Shown here one piece after another: positions 33,207 to 41,469 of a stretch of DNA of 64,000 nt (within the stretch, counting starts at the first letter, position 1; each line of letters opens with the position of its first letter). The stretch comes from Prauserella shujinwangii. Its GTDB lineage: Bacteria; Actinomycetota; Actinomycetes; Mycobacteriales; Pseudonocardiaceae. Both the position numbers and the translations under genes were made by a program. The notes beneath the pieces are model-generated. The model was not told the origin of the DNA. It saw nothing but the letters and a program-made list of their open reading frames with translations, and did no database searches. The DNA is taken from assembly GCF_003001955.1 (NCBI RefSeq), contig NZ_PVNH01000007.1, positions 329,629-393,628 on the forward strand. Reading direction: 5' to 3'.

Positions 33207-33877
33207 TCGACGTGCTCGTGGTGGAGGACGACCCGGTGGCCGCCGACGCGCACCGGCAGTACGTCGAGCGCGTGCCCGGCTTCACCGTCGCCGGTGTCGT
33301 GCACTCGGGCGGCGAGGCCGTGCGGTTCTGCGAGCGGCGCCGCGTCGACCTCGTCCTGCTCGACTTCTACCTGCCCGACACCCACGGTCTCGCCGTCTGC
33401 CGGGCGTTGCGGGCCGCCGGGACCGCCGTCGACGTGCTCGCGGTCACCTCGGCGCGGGACCTGGCCGTCGTCCGCGCCGCGGTGTCGGCGGGCGTCGTGC
33501 AGTACCTGCTGAAGCCGTTCACGTTCGCGTCGCTGCGGGAGAAGCTGGAGCGCTACGCCGAGTTCCGCGCGCAGGCGACGGGTGCGGGCGAGGTGAGCGG
33601 GCAGGCCGACGTGGACCGCATGCTCGCCGCGTTGCGCACCCCCGACCACCACGCGCTGCCGAAGGGCATGAGCGGGCCGACCCTGGACGCGGTGACGGCC
33701 GCACTGGGGGACGCACCGGACGGGCTGTCCGCCGCCGCCGTGGCCACCGTCACCGGGGTGTCGAGGGTGACGGCGCGGCGCTACCTGGAGTACCTCGCCG
33801 ACAACGGGCTGGTGCGGCGCCGCCCGCACTACGGCCAGGTCGGCAGGCCGGAGGTCCGCTACCAGCCCGTGACCTGA
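33203..33877 (+). CDS. CitB/DcuR-family response regulator
   Basis: A 224-aa regulator. The receiver domain carries VVEDDPVAADAHRQYV and phospho-Asp54 in LLDFYLPDTHG. The DcuR-type C-terminal HTH is LSAAAVATVTGVSRVTARRY then LEYLADNGLVRRR. Phosphorylated by the adjacent kinase, it should activate the divergent dicarboxylate transporter. The start overlaps the kinase stop. Confidence 0.93.
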   Translation: MIDVLVVEDDPVAADAHRQYVERVPGFTVAGVVHSGGEAVRFCERRRVDLVLLDFYLPDTHGLAVCRALRAAGTAVDVLAVTSARDLAVVRAAVSAGVVQYLLKPFTFASLREKLERYAEFRAQATGAGEVSGQADVDRMLAALRTPDHHALPKGMSGPTLDAVTAALGDAPDGLSAAAVATVTGVSRVTARRYLEYLADNGLVRRRPHYGQVGRPEVRYQPVT

Positions 33878-33895
33878 CACCGTGTCCGCGGATCA

Positions 33896-33955
33896 GGCAC
33901 GCGTGCCCGCGCCGTGCGACGCCGACACGCGTGCACCGACGGCGGACACGCGTGC
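33896..33955. repeat. Three GACACGCGTGC-type repeats between convergent genes
   Basis: GGCACGCGTGC (33896-33906) and two exact GACACGCGTGC copies (33924-33934, 33945-33955) are followed by a partial GCGGACAC. Each contains the palindrome ACGCGT. They lie between the convergent response regulator and GH20 genes. Confidence 0.55.
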
Positions 33956-33973
33956 GCAGGTGGCGGACACGGC

Positions 33974-35374
33974 TCAGCGGGGGCGGCCGGGGACGCCGGG
34001 CCGGGTCTGCCAGGGGAGCGGGCCGCCGAGCGGCCGGTACTCCACGCCGAGCGCGTCCAGGCGCGGCAGGTGGTGGTCCCGCAGCCGGGACAGGAACCCG
34101 GCGTGGTCCCGCGGCCCCGTGCTCCACGCGACCTCGGCGAACGCCGCCAGCCGGGGAAAGGCCGCGTAGTCGACCCGGCGCACCGAGTCCAGGTGCTCGG
34201 TCCACACCTGCGCCTGCACGCCCAGCACGCCGGGACCGGCGGGTGGCTCCCAGCCGTACACGTCGGCGAGCGTGCGCACGTACCCGACCGGGATCGGCTC
34301 GTCCGGGTGGTCGGACTGCCGGTGGTCCAGGTACACCCGGTCCTCGGGGCACAGCACCACGTCATGGCCCGCGGCCACGGCCCGCCGCCCGGCCTGTTCG
34401 TCCCGCCATGCTCCGATAACGGTGCCCGGCGGCAGCGCCGGGCCGTCGAGCACCTCGTCCCACGCGAACGGCCGCCTGCCCCGGGAACGCACGTGTTCGG
34501 CGAGCCGGGCCACGAACCGGCCGTGCTCGGGTGTCGCGCCGGGCACCTCGTCGCCGCCGATGCCGATCACCGGCCCGGGGAAGACGTCGAGCACCTCGTC
34601 CAGCACCGCCCGGTAGAAGTCCAGAGTGGACTTACTGGGGTCGAGGACGTCCTCGCACACACCCCAGGACGTCCACACGTCGACCCGCCTGCCGCCGCCG
34701 AGCTCCGGATAGGCGGCGATCGCCGCGCGGGAGTGCCCCGGCACGTCGATCTCCGGCACCACGGTGATGCCGCGCGCACCGGCGTAGGCCACGATCTCGC
34801 GCAGGTCGTCCGCCCGGTAGCAGCCGCCGTGCGGCCTCCCGTCCCGCTCCGGGCCGTCATGCCTGCCGACCATCGACTCCCGCCGCCACGCGCCCACCTC
34901 GGTGAGCCGGGGGAACCGCGGCACGTCGAACCGCCAGCCCTGATCGTCGGTGAGGTGCAGGTGCAGCACGTTGAGCTTGTGCGCCGCGAGCAGGTCGGTG
35001 AACCGCAGCACCTCGGCCTTGGTCCGGAAGTGCCGGGCCACGTCCAGCAGGCAGCCGCGCCAGCCGAACCGGGGCCGGTCGGTGACGACTCCACACGGCA
35101 GCCGCCACGGTCCACTGTGGATATCGGCGGCCCGGAACGCGTCCGGCCCCTTCAGCTGCCGTAGCGTCTGCCCTGCGTGGTGGGCCCCGGCCGCGTCGGC
35201 CGCGGTGATCCACACCCCGTCGGGCGTGATCTCCAGGCGGTAGCCCTCGGCGGGCAGCTCGGGCGAGAAGGAGACCTCCGGTTCGCGGCCCGGGGCGAGC
35301 AGGCACTCGCCGGGCCGCGGCTCCACCGAGACGGGGCGGGGGAGGAGGGTGCCGAACCCGGGCACGCGGCTCAC
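33974..35374 (-). CDS. GH20 beta-N-acetylhexosaminidase
   Basis: A 466-aa glycoside hydrolase 20. The catalytic Asp-Glu pair is in VIGIGGDEVPGATPEH; upstream are GCLLDVARHFRTKAEVLRF, LNVLHLHLTDDQGWRFDVP and VVPEIDVPGHSRAAIAAYP. The N-terminal part is the GH20b domain. No signal peptide is seen, so it should work in the cytoplasm on imported GlcNAc- or GalNAc-containing oligosaccharides. GTG 35374 overlaps the permease stop (GTGA), making it the last gene of the importer operon. Confidence 0.93.
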   Translation of the reverse strand: MSRVPGFGTLLPRPVSVEPRPGECLLAPGREPEVSFSPELPAEGYRLEITPDGVWITAADAAGAHHAGQTLRQLKGPDAFRAADIHSGPWRLPCGVVTDRPRFGWRGCLLDVARHFRTKAEVLRFTDLLAAHKLNVLHLHLTDDQGWRFDVPRFPRLTEVGAWRRESMVGRHDGPERDGRPHGGCYRADDLREIVAYAGARGITVVPEIDVPGHSRAAIAAYPELGGGRRVDVWTSWGVCEDVLDPSKSTLDFYRAVLDEVLDVFPGPVIGIGGDEVPGATPEHGRFVARLAEHVRSRGRRPFAWDEVLDGPALPPGTVIGAWRDEQAGRRAVAAGHDVVLCPEDRVYLDHRQSDHPDEPIPVGYVRTLADVYGWEPPAGPGVLGVQAQVWTEHLDSVRRVDYAAFPRLAAFAEVAWSTGPRDHAGFLSRLRDHHLPRLDALGVEYRPLGGPLPWQTRPGVPGRPR

Positions 35375-36216
35375 CCCTTCACCGCGCCGGCCAGGCCGGA
35401 CACAAGCCTGCGCTGCACGAGCACGAAGAACACGAGCACCGGGACGGTCATCAGCGTCGAGCTCGCCATGATGGCGCCCCAGTCGTTCTCCTCGGGCTTG
35501 AAGAAGACGAGGATGGCCTGCGGCAGCGTCTGGTTCTCCGTCTTGGAGATGATGAACGTCTTCGCGAACAGGAAGTCGTTCCACGCGTGGATGAACGCGA
35601 GCACGCTCGTGGCGACCAGGCCGGGCAGGACCAGCGGGAACAGGATCTGCCAGGTGAACCGCAGGCGGCTGGCACCGTCGATCCGCGCCGCCTCCTCCAG
35701 CTCCACGGGCACCGCGGCGACGAACCCGCGCAGCATCCAGATCGCGAACGGCAGGCTGAACGCCAGGTGCACCAGCACCAGCGAGCCCAGCTCGTTCAAC
35801 CCGAACGCGGGCACGACGTCGCCGACCGAGCGCATGAGGAAGAACAGCGGGATCGTGAGCGCCTCGATGGGCACCATCTGCGCCACCAGCAGCATCACCA
35901 GCAGCACCGTGCGCCCGCGGAACCGGAACCGGGTCAGTGCCACCGCCGACAGGAACGACATCAGCAGCGAAAGGGCGACCACCGCGGTGGCCACGACGAC
36001 GCTGTTGAGGAAGTACCGGGCGAATCCGTCCACGGTGAGCACGCGCTCGAAACTGTCCAGTGTGGGCGCCCACGTCCACGGCCGCGGGTCCGTGGACTGG
36101 ATCTCCCCGGCCGGTTTGAGCGCCGAGAGCACCATCCAGTAGAGCGGGAACGCCACGGCGGCCGCCACGAGGACGGTGACGATCTCGGCGAGCAGCCTGC
36201 TCCTGCGACGTGTCAT
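35371..36216 (-). CDS. Carbohydrate ABC transporter permease 2 (MalG-like)
   Basis: This 281-aa membrane protein has six TM helices and the MalG-type coupling motif EEAARIDGASRLRFTWQILF, then PLVLPGLVATSVLAF. It pairs with the preceding permease. ATG 36216 overlaps that gene's stop (ATGA). No ATPase is encoded in the operon, so a shared MsiK-type ATPase elsewhere is expected, as is usual in actinobacteria. Confidence 0.92.
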   Translation of the reverse strand: MTRRRSRLLAEIVTVLVAAAVAFPLYWMVLSALKPAGEIQSTDPRPWTWAPTLDSFERVLTVDGFARYFLNSVVVATAVVALSLLMSFLSAVALTRFRFRGRTVLLVMLLVAQMVPIEALTIPLFFLMRSVGDVVPAFGLNELGSLVLVHLAFSLPFAIWMLRGFVAAVPVELEEAARIDGASRLRFTWQILFPLVLPGLVATSVLAFIHAWNDFLFAKTFIISKTENQTLPQAILVFFKPEENDWGAIMASSTLMTVPVLVFFVLVQRRLVSGLAGAVKG

Positions 36217-37178
36217 GTCAGCTCCACGCTCCGCCGCTGCGACCGCACGTACAGCGCGGTGACCGACAGCAGGATCAACGTCATCACCACGCCGATGGCG
36301 GCGCCCTGGCCGTACTCCTGGCCCGCGAACGCCTGCTGGTAGGCGTACACGTTGAGCACCAGGTTGCGGCCGGCGACGCCCCCGCCGTTGGTCATCACGT
36401 AGATCTGGGTGAACACCTTGAAGTCCCAGATGATCGACTGGATGGTCGCGATCAGCAGCAGCGGCCGCAGCATCGGCAGGATCACCGCCGTCGCGATCCG
36501 CGGCCAGGAGGCACCGTCCAGCGAGGCGGCCTCCACGACCTCGTCCGGGATGCCCTTGATCCCCGCGTACATCGTGACCATGACGAACGGGAACGAGCAC
36601 CAGATCACCTCCATGGCCACCAGGCCGAAGGCGCTGTAGGTGCCGAACGTCCAGGAGTGCCCGGCCATGCCGTCGAAGCCGAGACCGGCCAGCACCTCGT
36701 TGACGAGGCCGAAGTCGGCGTCGAACAGGAACAGCCAGACGTAGGATCCGGCGACGGCGGGGGTCGCCCACGCGCCGAGCGCGGCCAGGAACAGCAGCAT
36801 CCTGGGCACCGCCCGGACCCGGCTGGCGAGCACCGCGAGCGCCGTGCCGACGGCGAGGCTGCCCACCACGCACACGGCGGCGAAGCCGAGGGTCTTGGCG
36901 AGCACCACCCAGAACTGGGTGCGCCGCAGCAGGTCGGCGTAGTTCTCCAGGCCGAGGAACACCAGCGGCGCGTTCCCGGCGGCCTCCGCCTGCCCGTAGT
37001 CGTACAGCGAGATGACGACCAGCTGGTAGATCGGGTAGGCCAGCACCCCGAGCAGGAGCACCGCCGCGGGCGCGAGGTACAGCGCGGCGGACCGGCCGTC
37101 CCGCCCGCGGCGCCGGGTGCGGCGCGCGGGCGGGACGGCCGTCCTGGCCGGGGCGGGGGTGAGTTCCCGGGTCGCCAT
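36213..37178 (-). CDS. Carbohydrate ABC transporter permease 1 (MalF-like)
   Basis: This 321-aa membrane permease has six TM helices and the coupling motif EVVEAASLDGASWPRIATAV, then ILPMLRPLLLIATIQSIIWD. Arg-rich residues near the N-terminus (RRTRRRGRDGRSA) precede the first helix. It starts directly beside the stop of the binding-protein gene. With permease 2 it forms the channel for the sugar captured by the lipoprotein. Confidence 0.92.
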   Translation of the reverse strand: MATRELTPAPARTAVPPARRTRRRGRDGRSAALYLAPAAVLLLGVLAYPIYQLVVISLYDYGQAEAAGNAPLVFLGLENYADLLRRTQFWVVLAKTLGFAAVCVVGSLAVGTALAVLASRVRAVPRMLLFLAALGAWATPAVAGSYVWLFLFDADFGLVNEVLAGLGFDGMAGHSWTFGTYSAFGLVAMEVIWCSFPFVMVTMYAGIKGIPDEVVEAASLDGASWPRIATAVILPMLRPLLLIATIQSIIWDFKVFTQIYVMTNGGGVAGRNLVLNVYAYQQAFAGQEYGQGAAIGVVMTLILLSVTALYVRSQRRSVELT

Positions 37179-38462
37179 CTATCCGCCGAAGGCCTCGTTC
37201 ATCTGCCGCTCGGCGTCCGCCAGCGCCTCCCGCGCCCGCGCCTCTCCGGTGGCGATGCGCTGGATGGCGGTGGGCAGCACCCCCTGGGCGTCGATCTGCG
37301 ACCAGGCCGGGGTGGCGGGCACGAAGCGCGTCCCCGCGGCCATCGACTCGACGAAGGGCTGCAGGAACGGGTCGTTCCTCGCGAGCTCCCGTTGCACGCT
37401 CGCCAGCGTGGGCAGGTTGCCCATCGCGGAGTACATCTCGGACTGGTACTTCGGGCTCGCCAGCAGCTGGGCGAACTCGACGCCGAGGCCGCGTCGCTCG
37501 CTGGCGCCGAACACGCCGAGCAGGTTGCCGCCCGCGAACGCCGGCGCGATCGAGCCGCGCTCGGTGCCCGGCAGGGGCACGACCGCGTACTTGCCCTTCA
37601 GGCCGCCCTCCTCGACCGCCTTGCGGTTGAAGTCGCCGCCGATCGTCATCGCCGCCTTGCCGCCGGCGAAGGCCTGCACGCTCTGGGTTCCGGTGAAGTC
37701 GGCGCACTGCTCGGGCGGGCAGATGCCGGGGGAGATGAGGTCGGCGAACGCGGTGACGCCGCGGATGGCCTCCGGGGAGGTCAGCGCCGAGGTCCACTGC
37801 CCGTTCTCCGGCCGGGCCAGCTCGCCGCCGGAGGCCCACAGGAACGGCAGCATCGCGTAGACGTACTTGCCGCCCACGGAGATGCCGTACATGTCCGGCT
37901 TGGCCTGCCGGACCGCCCTGGCGGTCTCGGCCAGCTCGGCGAGCGTCGCGGGCGGCTCGAGCCCGAGCTCGGCGAAGACGTCGGTGCGGTAGTACAGCGC
38001 CCTGATCCCGGTGAACCACGGGATTCCGTAGACCTTGCCGTCCACCGTGGCGGTGTCGAGCACGTCCGGCAGGAGGTCCGCACCGTGCTCCCAGCTCTCG
38101 ACGTCGCCGGTGAGGTCCGCGAAGGCGCCCGCCTCGACGTAACCGGCGAGGTCGGTGTTGCCGAACTCGGCGACGTCCGGGGCGTTGGCCGGGTCGTTGA
38201 ACGCGCCCGCGAACTTGTCGGCGCGGCTCTCCACGGCGATCCACTGGACGTCGACGGTGACGCCCTCGTGCGCCGCCTCGAACTCGGCGATCGCCTGGTC
38301 GACCACCTTCTCCTTCGGGTCCCGGTTGGCCTCGTCGAACAGCCACACGCGCAGCGTGCCCGTGCGCTCGTCGCCGCCCTCCCCGGTGGAGCCGGACTGC
38401 GCGGGGGCGCATCCGGCCGCGACCACGAGCGCGAGGCTCGCCGCGATGGTTCTGAACTTCAT
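37179..38462 (-). CDS. Sugar-binding lipoprotein of ABC importer
   Basis: A 427-aa extracellular solute-binding protein (family 1). The signal peptide ends in lipobox VVAAGC (Cys18), so it is membrane-anchored. KVYGIPWFTGIRALYYRTDV and QAFAGGKAAMTIGGDFNRKA are typical of the family. The neighbouring GH20 enzyme points to N-acetylhexosamine-containing ligands. The promoter carries paired operators at 38473-38510 like those upstream of the D-amino-acid cluster. Confidence 0.92.
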   Translation of the reverse strand: MKFRTIAASLALVVAAGCAPAQSGSTGEGGDERTGTLRVWLFDEANRDPKEKVVDQAIAEFEAAHEGVTVDVQWIAVESRADKFAGAFNDPANAPDVAEFGNTDLAGYVEAGAFADLTGDVESWEHGADLLPDVLDTATVDGKVYGIPWFTGIRALYYRTDVFAELGLEPPATLAELAETARAVRQAKPDMYGISVGGKYVYAMLPFLWASGGELARPENGQWTSALTSPEAIRGVTAFADLISPGICPPEQCADFTGTQSVQAFAGGKAAMTIGGDFNRKAVEEGGLKGKYAVVPLPGTERGSIAPAFAGGNLLGVFGASERRGLGVEFAQLLASPKYQSEMYSAMGNLPTLASVQRELARNDPFLQPFVESMAAGTRFVPATPAWSQIDAQGVLPTAIQRIATGEARAREALADAERQMNEAFGG

Positions 38463-38472
38463 GTCAGCCTCC

Positions 38473-38510
38473 GTTGCAGAATATGCAACTAAGATTTCGT
38501 AATAAGCAAC
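38473..38510. promoter_or_regulatory. Paired IclR-type operators upstream of the sugar importer
   Basis: Site 1 is GTTGCA-GAATA-TGCAAC (38473-38489), a perfect palindrome. Site 2 is ATTTCG-TAATA-AGCAAC (38494-38510), one good half. They are 21 bp apart, 11 bp upstream of the lipoprotein ATG. The same layout occurs at 42809-42846. Confidence 0.7.
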
Positions 38511-38584
38511 GACGATAGGTCGCCGTGGCGGCTACCACAAGGGGTCTAGACCAGTTCGCCACCCGAACCGGGCGCCCCGCCCAA

Positions 38585-38639
38585 CGCCCCCAAGGCCACC
38601 TTGGTTGCGTTGGGTGCGACCAAGGTGACCTTGGGGGCG
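38585..38639. repeat. Long inverted repeat, probable terminator of the lactonase operon
   Basis: CGCCCCCAAGGCCACCTTGG pairs with CCAAGGTGACCTTGGGGGCG around a short loop, one mismatch. It lies one base beyond the lactonase stop and between that gene and the importer promoter. It resembles the host palindromic repeats in layout and may stop transcription. Confidence 0.6.
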
Positions 38640-38640
38640 G

Positions 38641-39741
38641 TCAGACGGCCACGAAGGCGGCCGAGGGGAGTGGAAGGGTGCCCGCTGGCTGGCCGGGCAG
38701 GCCGGTCCGCCGGTCGCGGGGCAGCCACGTGACCGTTCCGGAACGCTGGTTGGCCACGTGGAACCAGCCGCCCGTCGCGTCGAGCGCGAAGTGCCGGGGC
38801 CACACGCCCCCGGTGGGCACGGAACCCAGCCGGGTCAGCCGCGTGCCGCCCCCGGCGACGGCGAACGTCACGATCGTGTCCTCGCCGCGGTTGGTCGCGT
38901 AGCAGAACCGGCCGTCCGCCGACACGAGGATCTCCGCCGGGTACTGCGGCCCGGCCACGTCGTCCGGCACCGTTGGCACGGTCGCGACCGGCGTCAGCCG
39001 CCCGCAGGCCGCGTCCCAGCGCGCCACGGTGATCTCCGGGCGCAGCTCGCCGAGTACGTACGCCACCCGGCCGTTCGGGTGGAACGCCAGGTGCCGGGGC
39101 CCGGCGCCGGGCGGCAGCCGCAGCCGGTCGCGTTCCGCGAGCCGCCCGCGCCGCGGGTCCAGCCGGTACACGTACACACTGTCCGCGCCCAGGTCGACGG
39201 CCAGCACCCAGCGGCCGCTCGGGTCCGGCAGCACCTGGTGCGCGTGTGCCTGCCGATCCTCCCCGGTGTGCCGGACCAGGTCCGTGGCCTCGCCGAGCCC
39301 GCCGTCGTCCCGGATCGGGTGCACGACGACGCTGCCGTCGGCGTAGTTCGCGGTGAGCAGGTGCCGCCCGCCAGGGTGCACCGCGAGGTGGGTGGGCGCG
39401 CCGCCGAGGGTCGGGCGGCTCCCGAGAACCGTGGGTCTGCGGGGATCGCGCACGTCCAGCGCCGTGACGCTGCCCTCGGGTACCCGCTCGTTGGTCACGT
39501 ACAGCGTGTTCCGGTGCCGGACGAGCCATGACGCGTCCGGCACCGCCACGGTCCGCTCGGCGGTGAGCTCCGGCCCGCGCGGGGGACGGGTCACCACGGT
39601 GAGCCCTGCCTCGGCGTAGCCGCCGAGGTAGCCCACGCGCTCTTTCCGGTGCCCGGCGGCCGCCACGGGCGCGGCCAGCAGGCCGCCGAGCCCGGCCGCG
39701 CCCGTGGCGGCGAGGACGGTGCGGCGACTCGGTCCGTACAT
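38641..39741 (-). CDS. Tat-exported lactonase-like beta-propeller protein
   Basis: A 366-aa protein with a twin-arginine signal (SRRTVLAATGAAGLGGLLAA). The body is a YkgB/Pgl-type seven-bladed propeller: GAPTHLAVHPGGRHLLTANY, AHAHQVLPDPSGRWVLAVDL, GPRHLAFHPNGRVAYVLGEL and WPRHFALDATGGWFHVANQR. Relatives include 6-phosphogluconolactonase, but export suggests another lactone substrate. AAGGAGGT precedes the ATG. It lies 51 bp downstream of the deacylase in the same operon. Confidence 0.8.
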   Translation of the reverse strand: MYGPSRRTVLAATGAAGLGGLLAAPVAAAGHRKERVGYLGGYAEAGLTVVTRPPRGPELTAERTVAVPDASWLVRHRNTLYVTNERVPEGSVTALDVRDPRRPTVLGSRPTLGGAPTHLAVHPGGRHLLTANYADGSVVVHPIRDDGGLGEATDLVRHTGEDRQAHAHQVLPDPSGRWVLAVDLGADSVYVYRLDPRRGRLAERDRLRLPPGAGPRHLAFHPNGRVAYVLGELRPEITVARWDAACGRLTPVATVPTVPDDVAGPQYPAEILVSADGRFCYATNRGEDTIVTFAVAGGGTRLTRLGSVPTGGVWPRHFALDATGGWFHVANQRSGTVTWLPRDRRTGLPGQPAGTLPLPSAAFVAV

Positions 39742-39792
39742 GATTGACCTCCTTGATGTGGACGACCATGAGCGCGGCCCGCCGTGCGCGGG

Positions 39793-41388
39793 TCACGCCG
39801 CCCGCCCCCGGTGCCGCAGGGATCCGCCGGCGAGCGCGCCGGTCGGCCTCCCGTCGTCGATCGCGGCGACGCCGTTGACGAACACGTAGGGAATGCCGGT
39901 GGCCCGGCGTCTCGGCTCGGCGAACGTCGCCGTGTCGGCGACGGTGTCCGGGTCGAACAGGACGAGGTCGGCGGCGTGCCCCGCGCGCACCAGGCCCCGG
40001 TCGGTCAGCCCGAGCCTGCGGGCCGCGCGGCCGGTGAGGTGCGCGACGCACTCCGTCAGCGACAGCACCCCCAGCTCGCGGACGTAGCGGCCGAGGTAGC
40101 GGGGGAACGTGCCCCACGCCCGCGGGTGCGGCCGGTCGCCGACGAGCAGGCCGTCGCTGCCGCCCGTGTGCGCCGGGTGCCGCATGATGGCGCGCACGTT
40201 GTCCTCGTGCCCGACATGCATCAGGCACGAGGTGCCGAGCCGTTCGGCCACCAGCACGTCGAAGTACAGCCGCGCCGGGGTGGTGCCCTCGGCGCGGGCG
40301 GACTCGGCGACGCTGCGACCCACCAGGTGCGCGTGGGCGGGATCGCGCACGCCGTTGATCTCGATCGCCGACCAGTCGACCGGCACGCCGTGCGCGCCGT
40401 CGGAGCCGGTCTCCTCCAGCTCGATCCTGATCCGCTCCCGGGTGTCTGGATCGGACAGTCGTGCGAGGGTGGCCTCCTGGCCGCCCTCCGCGGCCCAGCT
40501 GGGCAGCAGCGCGGACAGGTACGTCGCCCCGGCCAGGTACGGGTAGCTGTCGAGGGAGATGTCGCAGCCGTCCGCGATCGCCTCGTCGAGCAGCGCCAGC
40601 AGTTCGGGCGCCCGCCCCGCGTTGACCGGGAAGTTCATGGTCGCGTGGGCCAGGTGCAGCGGGCATCCGGCCCGCCGCGACACCTCGATCATCTCCGCGT
40701 AGGCGGCGAGCGCGCCTGCGCCGTAGCCGCGGTGGTGCGTGTCGTGGAACCCGCCGAGCGCCCCGACCACCTCGCACAGCGCGACCAGCTCGGCGGTGTC
40801 CGCGTACATGCCCGGGGTGTAGGTGAGACCCGACGACATGCCGAACGCGCCCTCGCGCATCCCCCTGGCCACGAGCTCGCGCATGGTGTCCAGTTCGGGC
40901 TCCGTGGCCGGCCGCCCGGCCCAGCCGACGGTCAGCATCCGCACGGTGCCCTGCGGAACCAGGTAGGCGGCGTTGACGGCGATGCCCTCGTCCAGCCGGT
41001 CGAGGTACTCGCCGACCGAACGCCAGTTCCAGTCGAAACCGGGCGGATCGCCGTTCCACCCGGCCAGCTGCGCGCGCAGCGCGTCCAGCGTCCGGTCGTC
41101 CACCGGGGCGTAGGACAACCCGTCCTGGCCGAGGACCTCGGTGGTGACGCCCTGCGACACCTTCGCCAGGTGGTCCGGTTCGGCGAGCACCCGCAGGTCG
41201 GAGTGGGAGTGCATGTCGACGAACCCGGGCGCGAGCACCAGCCCGGTCGCGTCGACCACCCGCCGCCCGGTCAGCGTGCCCGGCCCGCCGACCGCCGCGA
41301 TGCGGCCCTCCCGCACCCCGACGTCGCCCAGGTACTCCGGCGCGCCGGTGCCGTCGGCGACGCGCGCGCCCCGCAGCACGATGTCCAC
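39793..41388 (-). CDS. N-acyl-D-amino-acid deacylase (D-aminoacylase)
   Basis: A 531-aa amidohydrolase that splits N-acyl-D-amino acids into acid and D-amino acid. GFVDMHSHSDLRVL holds the first metal ligands; FHDTHHRGYGAGA and CLMHVGHEDNVRAIM supply others. GGSDGLLVGD with HPRAWGTFPRYL is the D-aminoacylase signature. GTG 41388 has GGGAGG upstream. It follows the PLP lyase gene after an 81-bp gap holding a 17-bp-arm palindrome. Its D-amino acid product would feed that lyase. Confidence 0.92.
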   Translation of the reverse strand: MDIVLRGARVADGTGAPEYLGDVGVREGRIAAVGGPGTLTGRRVVDATGLVLAPGFVDMHSHSDLRVLAEPDHLAKVSQGVTTEVLGQDGLSYAPVDDRTLDALRAQLAGWNGDPPGFDWNWRSVGEYLDRLDEGIAVNAAYLVPQGTVRMLTVGWAGRPATEPELDTMRELVARGMREGAFGMSSGLTYTPGMYADTAELVALCEVVGALGGFHDTHHRGYGAGALAAYAEMIEVSRRAGCPLHLAHATMNFPVNAGRAPELLALLDEAIADGCDISLDSYPYLAGATYLSALLPSWAAEGGQEATLARLSDPDTRERIRIELEETGSDGAHGVPVDWSAIEINGVRDPAHAHLVGRSVAESARAEGTTPARLYFDVLVAERLGTSCLMHVGHEDNVRAIMRHPAHTGGSDGLLVGDRPHPRAWGTFPRYLGRYVRELGVLSLTECVAHLTGRAARRLGLTDRGLVRAGHAADLVLFDPDTVADTATFAEPRRRATGIPYVFVNGVAAIDDGRPTGALAGGSLRHRGRAA

Positions 41389-41410
41389 CTGAAACCTCCC
41401 TCGATGCCGG

Positions 41411-41454
41411 TCGTGCGTGAGAAACGTCGTGCGAACCACGTTTCTCACGCACGA
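41411..41454. repeat. 17-bp-arm inverted repeat related to the phage attB
   Basis: TCGTGCGTGAGAAACGT (41411-41427) and ACGTTTCTCACGCACGA (41438-41454) pair perfectly around CGTGCGAACC. The arms differ from the attB left arm at one base within the shared TCGTG-GTGAGAAACG core. It is therefore a second member of the palindrome family that the phage uses. Confidence 0.85.
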
Positions 41455-41469
41455 GGGGTGACCAGCCGC

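Noticed and set aside
30101..33877. A 1258-codon plus-strand frame covering dctA and the sensor kinase
   Set aside because: Only its last part, the response regulator in frame, is real; the rest is out of frame with known proteins.
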